The translations under genes and the position numbers were made by a program. From NCBI GenBank assembly GCA_034189135.1, contig JAXHVO010000129.1, positions 1 to 64,000 on the forward strand: DNA of 64,000 nucleotides. The letters are read 5' to 3'. The stretch comes from Thermodesulfobacteriota bacterium. Its GTDB lineage: Bacteria; Desulfobacterota; Desulfobacteria; Desulfobacterales; JAUWMJ01. Shown here in pieces: positions 26,901 through 36,480 of the stretch; positions within the stretch are counted from its first letter, which is position 1; every line of letters starts with the position of its first letter. The notes beneath the pieces were generated by a model. It was not told the origin of the DNA. It saw nothing but the letters and a program-made list of their open reading frames with translations, and ran no database searches.

Positions 26901-27749
26901 ATGAACGTATTAGTTACCGGTGCATCCGGATTTGTGGGTAATTATGCGGTGAATGAGTTGCTGAAGGAAGGGCATCGTGTAATTGCAACCTCCCGAAATC
27001 CCGATCGGGCCAAAGAATGTACCTGGTTCTCTAAAGTGCACTACATCCCGTGTGATTTGGATAAGACTCAGGACAACTTTTTTGCCTTCTTCGGAAAACC
27101 TGAATTGCTTATTCACCTGGCTTGGAATGGCTTGCCAAACTATGATGGGTTATTTCACATTGAAGAAAATTTGCCGGCCAATTACCGGTTTCTGAAGAAC
27201 ATAATCAAACACGGCTTAAATAAATTGCTCGTATCCGGGACATGCTTGGAATATGGCCTGTTGAGCGGTGCCTTGGATGAGGAAATGGTGACCGCCCCCG
27301 TTACCCCCTATGGCCTTGCTAAAGACACATTGAGAAAGTGCTTGGAACAACTGCAAGAAAAGATTGATTTTCAGATGAAATGGGTACGCCTCTTTTATAT
27401 GTTTGGAAAAGGTCAAAGCCGGCACTCAATTCTGGCTCAATTGGATAAGGCTGTAGAGAATGAGTACGTTGAGTTCAAAATGTCCGGAGGCGAGCAGTTA
27501 AGGGACTATTTGCCGATTGAAAAGGTAGCCGAGTATTTAATCAAAATAGCCATGCAGACGAAGGTGAATGGAATTATTAATTGCTGCAGTGGCATTCCCA
27601 TTTCCATCCGGAAACTCGTGGAAGATTATCTGGAGAAGACTGAAAGAAATATTAGCCTGAATTTAGGATACTATCCTTATCCGGATTATGAACCAATGGC
27701 ATTTTGGGGAATCAATCAAAAAATGAAGATGGCTTTGGAAATCAGGTGA
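26901..27749 (+). CDS. NAD(P)-dependent sugar reductase/epimerase (SDR)
   Basis: The 282-residue extended SDR has MNVLVTGASGFVGNYAVNEL, VSGTCLEYG and YGLAKDTL (catalytic Tyr-x-x-x-Lys). As the last SDR of the CDP-sugar set it probably reduces the 4-keto group after C-methylation, giving a finished CDP-branched deoxysugar. It overlaps the next methyltransferase gene by TGATG. Confidence 0.8.
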   Translation: MNVLVTGASGFVGNYAVNELLKEGHRVIATSRNPDRAKECTWFSKVHYIPCDLDKTQDNFFAFFGKPELLIHLAWNGLPNYDGLFHIEENLPANYRFLKNIIKHGLNKLLVSGTCLEYGLLSGALDEEMVTAPVTPYGLAKDTLRKCLEQLQEKIDFQMKWVRLFYMFGKGQSRHSILAQLDKAVENEYVEFKMSGGEQLRDYLPIEKVAEYLIKIAMQTKVNGIINCCSGIPISIRKLVEDYLEKTERNISLNLGYYPYPDYEPMAFWGINQKMKMALEIR

Positions 27750-28846
27750 TGAACTGTCCCTTATGCCAATGTGAAAATCTTGAGCGTATTTACACGGCTA
27801 GAGATTTCCCAGTTTTCCAAAATAAAGTATATCCGAGCAGGCGTGCGGCCCTAAAGGCAAAGACCGCAAATGTGTTCCTAATGATGTGCACGAGGTGTGA
27901 TTTCATTTTTAACATTGAGTTTGACAGCCGTTATATGGCCTATGATTCCGGCTATCAAAACGAGCAAGCCCATTCACCTTATTTCCAGACATACCTTGAT
28001 GAAGTCATCGACTTGTTGATACACGCTGGCTTCCGTAATAGTAAAATTATTGAGATAGGTTGCGGCAAAGGCTATTTTTTTGAGAGACTCCAGCATAAAG
28101 GTTTCCAAGTTGCCGGGTTCGACCCAGCCTACGAAGGCGATAATCCTGCTATCATCAAAGACTATTTTTCTGAAAAATACGCATCCCTTTCCGGCGATTT
28201 GGTGATTTTACGGCATACGCTCGAACATGTTCAAGACCCGTTGCATTTTCTGCACAATATTGCCGCAGCATTGGAGTATAAGGGCAAAATTTTTATTGAA
28301 GTCCCAAGGGTGGAGTGGATAATTGAAAAATCAGCCTTTTGGGATTTTTTTTATGAGCATTGCAATTATTTCAGCATTGATAATCTGAGTTTTTTATTTC
28401 AAGATGCAGCCAAGGGGCCTTTATTTAATGGACAATACATGTATCTTTTGGCCGATTTAAGCCAATTAAAAAAAAGCATAAAACCTAGCCTATCAAAATT
28501 CTCTCACCGGCAATTGACAGATCAATTTCAAAAAAAAATTGATTGTTACAAGGATTTCATTATAAGCCATCAAGGTATTCTGGTGTGGGGTGCCGGTGCT
28601 AAGGGGGCGACATTTGTAAATCTTTTGGATCCAGGCAGAAAATTCATTTCTGGTGTTTTAGATATTAATCCGCGCAAACAACTCAAATATATTGCGAGAA
28701 CCGGTCATCAGGTGTTTTCGCCTGAAGTCCTGAAAAATGATCTTCCCAAACGCGAAATACTCGTAATGAATGAAAACTATATAGAAGAAATTTCTAATAT
28801 AGTTTCTGATACCGGCGACACGCTCTATACTCTTGGAGATCTTTGA
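27749..28846 (+). CDS. class I SAM methyltransferase with zinc-binding N-terminus and C-MT-like C-terminus
   Basis: The 365-residue protein begins MNCPLCQCENLE with a second CTRCDF pair, has the SAM motif IIEIGCGKGYFFERL and LRHTLEHVQDP, and ends with ILVWGAGAKGATFVNLL, like the C-terminal domain of the enzyme at 25658. It therefore shares that enzyme's three-part architecture but is strongly diverged. ATG 27749 is chosen because it overlaps the preceding TGA. It may methylate a different sugar or act on the lipid-linked glycan. Confidence 0.75.
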   Translation: MNCPLCQCENLERIYTARDFPVFQNKVYPSRRAALKAKTANVFLMMCTRCDFIFNIEFDSRYMAYDSGYQNEQAHSPYFQTYLDEVIDLLIHAGFRNSKIIEIGCGKGYFFERLQHKGFQVAGFDPAYEGDNPAIIKDYFSEKYASLSGDLVILRHTLEHVQDPLHFLHNIAAALEYKGKIFIEVPRVEWIIEKSAFWDFFYEHCNYFSIDNLSFLFQDAAKGPLFNGQYMYLLADLSQLKKSIKPSLSKFSHRQLTDQFQKKIDCYKDFIISHQGILVWGAGAKGATFVNLLDPGRKFISGVLDINPRKQLKYIARTGHQVFSPEVLKNDLPKREILVMNENYIEEISNIVSDTGDTLYTLGDL

Positions 28847-29580
28847 TGAATAAAGTCCAGCAGTTCGCAATTGAAAGAAAACAACGCATTAAAAACCAGG
28901 GCACAGATGAAGTCCTTTTGAAATCTTCAAAACGTTTTCAAACTGACACCATTCGCACAAAATATTCCTATAATTTCACTTGGATGGGGCAACCTATTAT
29001 TCAATACCCTCAAGATATGGTTATGATGCAAGAGATTATATGGAAGGTACAGCCAGATCTAATAATCGAAACAGGGATAGCGCATGGCGGGTCATTAATC
29101 TTCTATGCATCGATGCTATCCCTATTAAACAATGGCGGTCATGTCCTGGGAATTGATATCGATATTAGAGAACACAATCGCAAATTGATCGATAAACATC
29201 CTATGTCTATGCATATTACGATGTTTGAGGGATCGTCTATCAGCCAGGAAATCGTCGCCAGGACCCACGATTTGGCCAAGAATAAGGAAACCATATTGGT
29301 AGTTTTGGATGCAATGCATACGCATGATCATGTTCTGGAGGAACTTAACCTTTATTCGCCTTTGGTTTCGAAAGACAGTTACCTGGTTGTATTCGACACA
29401 ATCATAGAAGACCTGGGAGACGAATTCTTTCAAGACCGGCCATGGGGTGTTGGAAACAACCCCAAGACCGCGGTTTGGGAGTTTTTACAAACCAATGATC
29501 GCTTTGCCATTGATAAAGAAATCGAAAATAAATTGCTGGTTACCGTTGCACCGGACGGGTATTTAAAGTGCCTCAAGTGA
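28846..29580 (+). CDS. CmcI-type (cephalosporin hydroxylase/rhamnosyl O-methyltransferase) protein
   Basis: The 244-residue protein has FTWMGQPIIQYPQDMVMMQE, IIETGIAHGGSLIFYASML and VLGIDIDIREHN, the CmcI family signature. Family members in glycan clusters are SAM-dependent O-methyltransferases of sugars. ATG 28846 overlaps the preceding stop (TGATGA). Its end overlaps the next GT2 gene by 13 bp. Confidence 0.8.
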   Translation: MNKVQQFAIERKQRIKNQGTDEVLLKSSKRFQTDTIRTKYSYNFTWMGQPIIQYPQDMVMMQEIIWKVQPDLIIETGIAHGGSLIFYASMLSLLNNGGHVLGIDIDIREHNRKLIDKHPMSMHITMFEGSSISQEIVARTHDLAKNKETILVVLDAMHTHDHVLEELNLYSPLVSKDSYLVVFDTIIEDLGDEFFQDRPWGVGNNPKTAVWEFLQTNDRFAIDKEIENKLLVTVAPDGYLKCLK

Positions 29581-30527
29581 ATGCCCATTTGCCTTCTTTG
29601 AATGCGGAATTAAACATTAAGCCAGGGAGAGGGAATCCATTGGTCAGTATTGGATTCCCGGTCTACAACGGTTCCCGATTTATGAGGCATGCGTTAGACT
29701 CTTTGTTGACGCAGACATATGAAGATATAGAGATCGTCATCGCGGATAACGCGTCTATTGACGAGACCCAGGAAATTTGTACAGCGTATGCCAAAAAAGA
29801 CTCACGGATCCGCTATTTTAGAAATGAAGAAAATATGGGAGCCGTATGGAACTACAACCATGTGTTTGAGCTATCATCGGCAAAATTCTTTATGTGGGCA
29901 TCCTGTGATGACTACTGGGATCCAATCTATATAGAAACTTGTCTTCAGTCTATAACAGCTTCCTCCAAAATGATTCTCGCGGGAACGATATGTCAGGGCG
30001 TTCATCCTGATACAAACCGGATAAGGCTTATCGATGCAGGCATAACGACGGTTGGAATGCGGCCGTTCAACCGATTCAAGCACTATAAGTCAATTATTCA
30101 TAGGGGCAAACATATTGGGGGTATATTCTACGGGTTATATCGAAGCAGTGAACTTAAAAAAGTTATGCCAATAAAAAAATTGATTGCAGCGGATCACTTT
30201 ATAATTGCCGATCTTGCTCTTAGGGGAGAGTTCGTCACGGTTCCCAAAGCGCTGTTTTTCAAACGATGGGGAGGCGCATCCCGGAATTTTAAAAAATCCG
30301 CCGCAGCCATTGGGATCAAAAATAGGTTTCTGATTGCAGTACCATATTTAATCCGGGAATTTTTCATGCAGATGATCATTTACCGGTCTGCCAATTTGTC
30401 ATGGAAAAATAAAGTGAGACTGGCTGTGTGGTCACTTGGGAATTATTTCCGGGTGAACCTTTTAAAAATGACCTACATCGAAATTAAAATTTTCGTAAAA
30501 CGATTTATTGGCACATACTGCGGCTAG
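29568..30527 (+). CDS. GT2-family glycosyltransferase
   Basis: The 319-residue GT-A transferase has LVSIGFPVYNGSRFMRHALD, QTYEDIEIVIADNASIDET and MWASCDDYWDP (the metal-binding D-D region). GTG 29568 is the likely start and overlaps the upstream CDS. No membrane segment is clear. The sugar it transfers cannot be told. A 128-140 bp gene-free gap follows before the sulfotransferase. Confidence 0.8.
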   Translation: MPQVNAHLPSLNAELNIKPGRGNPLVSIGFPVYNGSRFMRHALDSLLTQTYEDIEIVIADNASIDETQEICTAYAKKDSRIRYFRNEENMGAVWNYNHVFELSSAKFFMWASCDDYWDPIYIETCLQSITASSKMILAGTICQGVHPDTNRIRLIDAGITTVGMRPFNRFKHYKSIIHRGKHIGGIFYGLYRSSELKKVMPIKKLIAADHFIIADLALRGEFVTVPKALFFKRWGGASRNFKKSAAAIGIKNRFLIAVPYLIREFFMQMIIYRSANLSWKNKVRLAVWSLGNYFRVNLLKMTYIEIKIFVKRFIGTYCG

Positions 30528-30667
30528 AGATTTAAGACGCCTGTTTTATGCCTGACGTTTTAATGAATTTCATAGTATCAGCAGGGATGACTCTTTTTTC
30601 TTAGAGAATCACATAACGAATCAGCAGACTTACTATTGGCAGGGTCATTAAGGAATTGGATTTGAAC

Positions 30668-31612
30668 ATGAAGCACACTGCAAACCCACTTCTGCTGACA
30701 GGCTCACATCGTTCCGGAACGACGTGGGCAGGCAGAATCATTGCATCATCACGGTCGCTTGGGTATATTATGGAGCCCTTTAATGATGCCAATAACCGGC
30801 CTGGTATTTTCAACTGCAAATTTGGCCATTATTTTCCATATATAGCACCTGGAGAACGACAATATTTCGGTCCGGTGCTGCATGCTTTGAATTTTAAATA
30901 TAATCTGGCGGAGGGCTTAAAAGGGATATGCAACAAATATGAGTTTGCCAGATTGACACGCGATTTTGTAAAGTCCTTTTATTATCGCATTACTAAAAAG
31001 CGAGCATTCGTCAAAGATCCAAACGCACTGTTCATGGTGGAATGGATGTATCACCATTTTAACGCAGACATCGTTGTCCTCATTAGACATCCAGCCGCAT
31101 TTGTTAGCAGTCTGATAGTGTTGAAATGGTATTTCCCGTTTAAGGACTTGTTAAAGCAAGAAGAATTGATCCAGACCTATTTGTTTAATTTTCGGGATAA
31201 GATTAAATACTATGCCAAATATGAACAAAAGCTGATCGATCAAGCTATTTTGGCTTGGTGCCTTCTTCACCAGACCATTCTACATTATCAAAAAAAACAT
31301 CTGGATTGGATCTTCGTAAGGCACGAAGATTTATCCAGAAATCCCGAGAAAGAGTTCCGGCAAATATTTCAGAAAGTTGGAATTGAGTATGATAAAAGAG
31401 TCGCCTCTTGTGTGAAAAAATATTCGGGAACAGATAATCCGTCCGATACAACCAGTACCCAGATCCCGGTTAGTAGTAAACAATCGATAAAAAGAAATAG
31501 TCAATCGAATATTTGGAATTTTAAAAATCGATTAACGACCAAAGAGATCCTTTATATTCGAAAGAGGGTGGAGTCAATTTCCGGCAATTTCTATAAAGAT
31601 GATGATTGGTAA
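30668..31612 (+). CDS. sulfotransferase-family protein
   Basis: The roughly 314-residue protein shows the PAPS 5'-phosphosulfate loop LLTGSHRSGTTWAGRI, the 3'-phosphate motif VVLIRHPAAFVSSLI and WIFVRHEDLSRNPEKEF. These mark a carbohydrate-type sulfotransferase. ATG 30668 (MKHTANPLLLTG) is preferred to an in-frame TTG at 30656. Sulfation of the surface glycan is the likely role, and it implies a PAPS supply in this organism. Confidence 0.8.
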   Translation: MKHTANPLLLTGSHRSGTTWAGRIIASSRSLGYIMEPFNDANNRPGIFNCKFGHYFPYIAPGERQYFGPVLHALNFKYNLAEGLKGICNKYEFARLTRDFVKSFYYRITKKRAFVKDPNALFMVEWMYHHFNADIVVLIRHPAAFVSSLIVLKWYFPFKDLLKQEELIQTYLFNFRDKIKYYAKYEQKLIDQAILAWCLLHQTILHYQKKHLDWIFVRHEDLSRNPEKEFRQIFQKVGIEYDKRVASCVKKYSGTDNPSDTTSTQIPVSSKQSIKRNSQSNIWNFKNRLTTKEILYIRKRVESISGNFYKDDDW

Positions 31613-31670
31613 TTTTACGAACCCGAATATTTTTTTATGCTTAAAAGGTTGACGAATTTGTTTTTAAGTA

Positions 31671-32528
31671 ATGAGAATGATAAATAAAATAAAAAAAGCG
31701 CTATTGAACATGCTGGGAGCCTGGAGAATTCGAAAATACATCCGGAATGGGCACCGGCCTTGGACCCCTGGATATAGCGAATTTAAGGAATCATATATTA
31801 ATAGTGCTCTTACTGAGAACGGACTGCTGGAGATTTTTAAAACTGAAAGGTTGCTGCCTGCTAATTATGGGTACCGTTTGGATGAACGGGTGGTTGAATA
31901 TCCATGGCTGTTCAGCAGGCTTCAGGTTGAAAAAAATCATCTGCTTGACGCGGGTTCGGCATTGAATTTCGAATATCTGCTTAAAAATAAATGGCTAAAT
32001 CATAGAAGTTTGGTCATTTATACTCTTTCGCCGGAACGCGTCGTGAGGGATAATAATATCTCATATATATATGGAGATTTGCGAAATACTATTTTAAAGA
32101 GTGAGTGCTTTGATGAAATTGTATGCATATCGACCATTGAGCATATCGGTATGAATAATCAGTTCCTTTATTCAGATAACAGCATCTTTAATGAATTCGA
32201 GACCGATAGTTATATAGATGCAATCTTGGAACTAAAAAGACTTCTGAAGTCGAGTGGAAAGTTTTTTATCACTGTTCCATATGGAAGTTATCAAAACCTG
32301 GGCTGGCTGCAGCAGTTTGACCATGAAATGGTTTCCAAACTGATTGATGCCTTTAACGGGTCAAAAACAACCGAAACCTATTTTAAATATCAAAATGATC
32401 AATGGCAGCTAACCAATGCAGAAGCCTGTTCTGATTGTCGTTATTTTGATGTTCACAATCAGCCCACCTTTGAAAAAGATTATCTTGCGGCTGCAAGGGC
32501 TGTTGCCTGTATCGAGATAATTAAGTAA
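31671..32528 (+). CDS. class I SAM-dependent methyltransferase
   Basis: The 285-residue protein has a basic N-terminus, the SAM region HLLDAGSALNFEYLL, IYGDLRNTI, then FDEIVCISTIEHIGM and KSSGKFFITVPYG. This is a standard class I methyltransferase core. Start choices are ATG 31671 and ATG 31677. Its substrate is unknown; in this setting it probably caps or decorates the glycan. Confidence 0.7.
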   Translation: MRMINKIKKALLNMLGAWRIRKYIRNGHRPWTPGYSEFKESYINSALTENGLLEIFKTERLLPANYGYRLDERVVEYPWLFSRLQVEKNHLLDAGSALNFEYLLKNKWLNHRSLVIYTLSPERVVRDNNISYIYGDLRNTILKSECFDEIVCISTIEHIGMNNQFLYSDNSIFNEFETDSYIDAILELKRLLKSSGKFFITVPYGSYQNLGWLQQFDHEMVSKLIDAFNGSKTTETYFKYQNDQWQLTNAEACSDCRYFDVHNQPTFEKDYLAAARAVACIEIIK

Positions 32529-32556
32529 GAATGGCCGCCATTTTGAATATAATAGT

Positions 32557-34416
32557 ATGCCACACGATATTACAAATTCAACGCTTCTAAACACCTTCCG
32601 AAAGATACTAGGGTATTTGCCAACACGTCGACGGATGCAATTCTGGATACTTTCTGCTGCAATGCTCTTTTCGGCATGTTTCGAAACAATGGCTCTGGGA
32701 TGTGTGGCTTTTTTTGCTTCTGTGGTCACGGATCCTGAAGCAGTAATGCAATCCAGATACATTATAACGGCTCAAAAATTTCTGCATGCTGATTTTTTAA
32801 CAAACACGCAGGGACTAATCGTATCTTTGAGTATTCTTGTTGTAAGTTTAGTGATAGTTAAAAATATGATCTTATCCTTTGTTTTATTTTGGAGCAGCCG
32901 GTTTTCTGCTTTTGTAGATGGTTTTTATGGTGAATTGTTATTGCAAAATTTTATTTTGAGGCATTATGAATGGCACTTGTATCAAAATTCAGCAGATTTA
33001 ATCATGGCCGTGGATTGGCGCAGGTATTTTGGTGTTCACTTCATTTATCCTGTGTTACAGATGTTTGCAGACGGATTTGTCGCATTATTGATGCTTATGG
33101 TCCTGTTCTGGGTAGAGCCTTTTATTTCTTTGGTCACCATAAGCGTATTAGGAGGAACAGCCTTTCTTATTCTAGTGACGGTTCGAAAAACATTAGATGA
33201 AAATACTAAAATATGCAGTCAGTATCAGCAATCTGTCAACCGCCAAGTAACAAAATCCATTCATGGGGTCAAAGACGTAAAAGTTTTTGGAAAACAGGAT
33301 TTTTTCATCTCAAATTACAGCAAAAAGGTTTATTATCTTGCTCGACGGGAAGCATTCAAGCAGTTTTTCACCCGTACTCCGTCTTGGGCTTTGGAAACTT
33401 TAGGATTTATAATGATAACCGGTTCCATATGTGCAATGATGTTTTTAATGAAGTCATCGACGGTCCAAATTACAGGCACGATTGCATTGATAGCCGTTAC
33501 AGCCTGGCGGGTTCTACCTGCTATGAGTCGAATCGTTAGTGGGATAACATCTTTGCGAACTGCATTACCATATGTGCATAATGCTTTCACCTATCTCAAA
33601 GAAGCAAAGAGGGCTGAAGATAGACGCTTAAATAAATCCCGTATGAATCACCAGCGAGTATCATTTGAACAGGAACTGAAATTCGAAAATATCTCTTTTT
33701 CATATACGGAAGCGAATTCTTTTGCTCTCCAAAATATCAATTTTACGATCAAAAAGGGGCAAACTGTTGGGATTATAGGGCCTTCCGGAGCTGGTAAAAG
33801 TACCCTGGTCGATATACTTATCGGGCTTTTACCTCCAACGAGCGGAAAAGTTGTCATTGATAACGAAAGCCTTGACACGAAAAACAGTTCCGGATGGATG
33901 GATTTGCTCGGTTATGTTTCCCAAACCCCCTATATTTATGATGGCTCATTGGCTGAAAATGTGGCTTTTGGTGTAGGCGACAGTAGGATAGACTCAAGCC
34001 GCGTATCAGAATGCTGCAACATGGCTGCAATGGATTTTCTTAGTGACCTGCCTCATGGGCTTGATACTCAAATCGGAGAGCGCGGTCTAAGGTTGTCAGG
34101 TGGACAGCGTCAGAGAGTGGCTATTGCAAGAGCCCTTTATCATCAACCCCAAGTTATGGTTTTCGATGAAGCGACCAGCGCGCTGGATGCAAAAAATGAA
34201 ATGGATATACAAAAAACGATATATTCTTTGAAGGGCAGTTTGACTCTTATAATTATCGCCCATCGTTTAACTACAGTGAAAGACTGTGATCTGATATTCT
34301 GTATTGATAAAGGGGAAATGGTAAAGACCGGTCCGCCACATATAATATTGCCCTGGTATGAAAGATACGGCGATCATAAAGAAAATTCTAACAATCCAAA
34401 AGCAAAAAAAAACTAA
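32557..34416 (+). CDS. PglK/MsbA-like ABC exporter (lipid-linked glycan flippase)
   Basis: The 619-residue half-transporter has about six N-terminal membrane segments and a C-terminal ATPase with Walker A (GIIGPSGAGKSTLVD), Q-loop (GYVSQTPYIYD), signature (LRLSGGQRQRVAIARAL), Walker B (VMVFDEATSALD) and the switch His (IIAHRLTTV). The RVLPAMSRIVSG segment near TM6 is reminiscent of PglK. It may flip undecaprenyl-linked oligosaccharide. Its stop overlaps the gmd start (TAATG). Confidence 0.85.
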   Translation: MPHDITNSTLLNTFRKILGYLPTRRRMQFWILSAAMLFSACFETMALGCVAFFASVVTDPEAVMQSRYIITAQKFLHADFLTNTQGLIVSLSILVVSLVIVKNMILSFVLFWSSRFSAFVDGFYGELLLQNFILRHYEWHLYQNSADLIMAVDWRRYFGVHFIYPVLQMFADGFVALLMLMVLFWVEPFISLVTISVLGGTAFLILVTVRKTLDENTKICSQYQQSVNRQVTKSIHGVKDVKVFGKQDFFISNYSKKVYYLARREAFKQFFTRTPSWALETLGFIMITGSICAMMFLMKSSTVQITGTIALIAVTAWRVLPAMSRIVSGITSLRTALPYVHNAFTYLKEAKRAEDRRLNKSRMNHQRVSFEQELKFENISFSYTEANSFALQNINFTIKKGQTVGIIGPSGAGKSTLVDILIGLLPPTSGKVVIDNESLDTKNSSGWMDLLGYVSQTPYIYDGSLAENVAFGVGDSRIDSSRVSECCNMAAMDFLSDLPHGLDTQIGERGLRLSGGQRQRVAIARALYHQPQVMVFDEATSALDAKNEMDIQKTIYSLKGSLTLIIIAHRLTTVKDCDLIFCIDKGEMVKTGPPHIILPWYERYGDHKENSNNPKAKKN

Positions 34417-35390
34417 TGAAAGCACTCATATTTGGTATTTCCGGTCAGGATGGCTCATATCTGGCCCAACTTCTATTAAAAAACAGATATGAAGTTATCG
34501 GCGTTTCAAGAGATGCCCAGAGCAAATTGTTTGAAGGTCTTAACTATTTAGGAATACGCCAGGATATCTTGATCAGATCTGCTGCATTAAACGATTTTCG
34601 CAGTGTATTACAGGTCATAGACGATATTCGACCTGATGAAATTTACAATTTGTCCGGGCAGAGTTCAGTGGGACTCTCTTTTGAATTGCCTATTGAAACT
34701 ATTGAAAGCATTACCCTGGGTACTATAAATATTCTGGAAGCAATTAGATTCCTTAAAAGGCCTGTAAAAATTTACAATGCATGCTCCAGTGAATGCTTTG
34801 GTGATGTTGGGGATAGTGTTGCCGACGAGCAAACATCTTTTCGCCCTAAAAGCCCATATGCGTTAGCTAAAGCTGCTGCTTATTGGGCAACTGCAAACTA
34901 TCGTGAAGCCTATTCTATTTTTACATGTTCCGGAATACTATTCAACCACGAATCTCCTCTACGTAAGTCAAGATTTGTTACTCAGAAAATTGTTAGAGCT
35001 GCATGTCGCATTGCACATGGTTCCGACGAACGTTTATATTTAGGCAATATTGATATTGTCAGAGACTGGGGATGGGCGCCCGAGTACGTTGAAGCGATGT
35101 ATTTAATGCTTCAGCACAAATCGCCGGATGACTACATAATTGCAACGGGCAAGAGTTATTCGCTAACTGAATTCGTTGACTCTGCTTTTAAATACTTTAA
35201 TTTGGATTGGCGCGATTATGTGAAACGGAAGGACACATTGTTAAGGCCTTCTGAAATTTTAAACAGCAGGTCCAACCCCAAAAAGGCCAGAGAAATACTT
35301 AAATGGCAGGCTAAATCCGACATGCACACCGTAGTCGCTATGATGATTGAGCAGAACTTGAAAACAGACTTTAAAAATTCTGATGCTTGA
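34416..35390 (+). CDS. gmd: GDP-mannose 4,6-dehydratase
   Basis: The 324-residue SDR has ALIFGISGQDGSYLAQLLL, NLSGQSSVGLSFELP, NACSSECFG, SPYALAKAAAYW (Tyr-x-x-x-Lys) and ILFNHESPLRKSRFVTQKI, all diagnostic of Gmd. It makes GDP-4-keto-6-deoxymannose. It is slightly shorter than usual (about 340-370). The partner reductase is not obvious; the SDR at 37356 is a candidate. Confidence 0.88.
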   Translation: MKALIFGISGQDGSYLAQLLLKNRYEVIGVSRDAQSKLFEGLNYLGIRQDILIRSAALNDFRSVLQVIDDIRPDEIYNLSGQSSVGLSFELPIETIESITLGTINILEAIRFLKRPVKIYNACSSECFGDVGDSVADEQTSFRPKSPYALAKAAAYWATANYREAYSIFTCSGILFNHESPLRKSRFVTQKIVRAACRIAHGSDERLYLGNIDIVRDWGWAPEYVEAMYLMLQHKSPDDYIIATGKSYSLTEFVDSAFKYFNLDWRDYVKRKDTLLRPSEILNSRSNPKKAREILKWQAKSDMHTVVAMMIEQNLKTDFKNSDA

Positions 35391-36480
35391 TATCTTAATT
35401 GATTACCAAATATTTTCTCTTCAAGAGTTTGGCGGTATTTCACGATATTTCAGTGAAATCGCTTGGAGGATCGATCAACTGGAGTCTTGCCGGGTGACCT
35501 TATTTTGCCCGTTATATCGCAACAACTATTTAAAAAATAACTTTTCACGCTATAATGCCCGAGGCTTTTATATAAAAGACCTGCCGAGGACCGGCAGCAT
35601 AATACGTATGCTCAATAAAGTGATTAACCATTTCTATGGAGCTGTAAAAAAATTCGATATAATTCATAAAACCTTCTTCTGGGACAAGAATCCAAAGGGC
35701 AGGGGAACCATTGTTACGGTCTATGACATGATCAATGAATTGTATCCGGAATTTTTCCCTGAAAATGATCCATTGCCAGCACTTAAAGCCGGATCTGTTC
35801 GAAATGCGGACGCAATCATATGTATTTCGCATAACACCAAACGGGACCTGCTGAACATTGTAGATATTGATCCGGAAAAAGTCTATGTAACCCAGCTGGG
35901 CTTCTCGACACTGCCGGAACCTGATAGTCGGCAAAATAAATCGTTATTTTCAAATTCATACTTGCTTTTTGTAGGAAAACGCAGCGGGCATAAAAATTTT
36001 AGCCAGATGATCAAGGGATTTTCCAGCTCAGAGAGACTATGCAAGGACTTCCAAATTGTATGTTTTGGTGATGTCGTTTTCTCGGCAGAAGAAAAAGCAT
36101 TGCTCCACTCCTGTGGCATAAAACCAAATAAAATACATCATATTTCCGGCGATGACAAACTGCTATCGCTTGCTTATCGTGGGGCTGCAGCGTTCGTTTA
36201 TCCTTCTATTTATGAAGGATTCGGGATTCCTCCCCTTGAAGCGATGTCTTGTGATTGCCCAGTAATATGCAGTCATGCGGGCTCGTTACCGGAAGTGGTA
36301 GGAGAATCGGCTGAATTATTTGATCCTAATGATGTTGACAGCATCCGATGCGCCCTTGAAAATGTTCTGTATTCTCCAGACAGGTCTTCTGAATTGATAA
36401 AAAAGGGAACCAGGCGGTATAAGCAGTTCACATGGGAGCGCTGTGCGAGGGAAACCAGTAGAGTCTATTCATCGATATAA
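35383..36480 (+). CDS. GT4-family glycosyltransferase
   Basis: The 365-residue GT-B transferase has FGGISRYFSEIAWRI at the start, LLFVGKRSGHKNFSQMI, and the donor-binding EGFGIPPLEAMSCDCPVICS block (E-x7-E motif). It often uses GDP-mannose or related donors. It overlaps gmd by 8 bp and the next GT2 by 38 bp. Confidence 0.85.
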   Translation: MLDILIDYQIFSLQEFGGISRYFSEIAWRIDQLESCRVTLFCPLYRNNYLKNNFSRYNARGFYIKDLPRTGSIIRMLNKVINHFYGAVKKFDIIHKTFFWDKNPKGRGTIVTVYDMINELYPEFFPENDPLPALKAGSVRNADAIICISHNTKRDLLNIVDIDPEKVYVTQLGFSTLPEPDSRQNKSLFSNSYLLFVGKRSGHKNFSQMIKGFSSSERLCKDFQIVCFGDVVFSAEEKALLHSCGIKPNKIHHISGDDKLLSLAYRGAAAFVYPSIYEGFGIPPLEAMSCDCPVICSHAGSLPEVVGESAELFDPNDVDSIRCALENVLYSPDRSSELIKKGTRRYKQFTWERCARETSRVYSSI

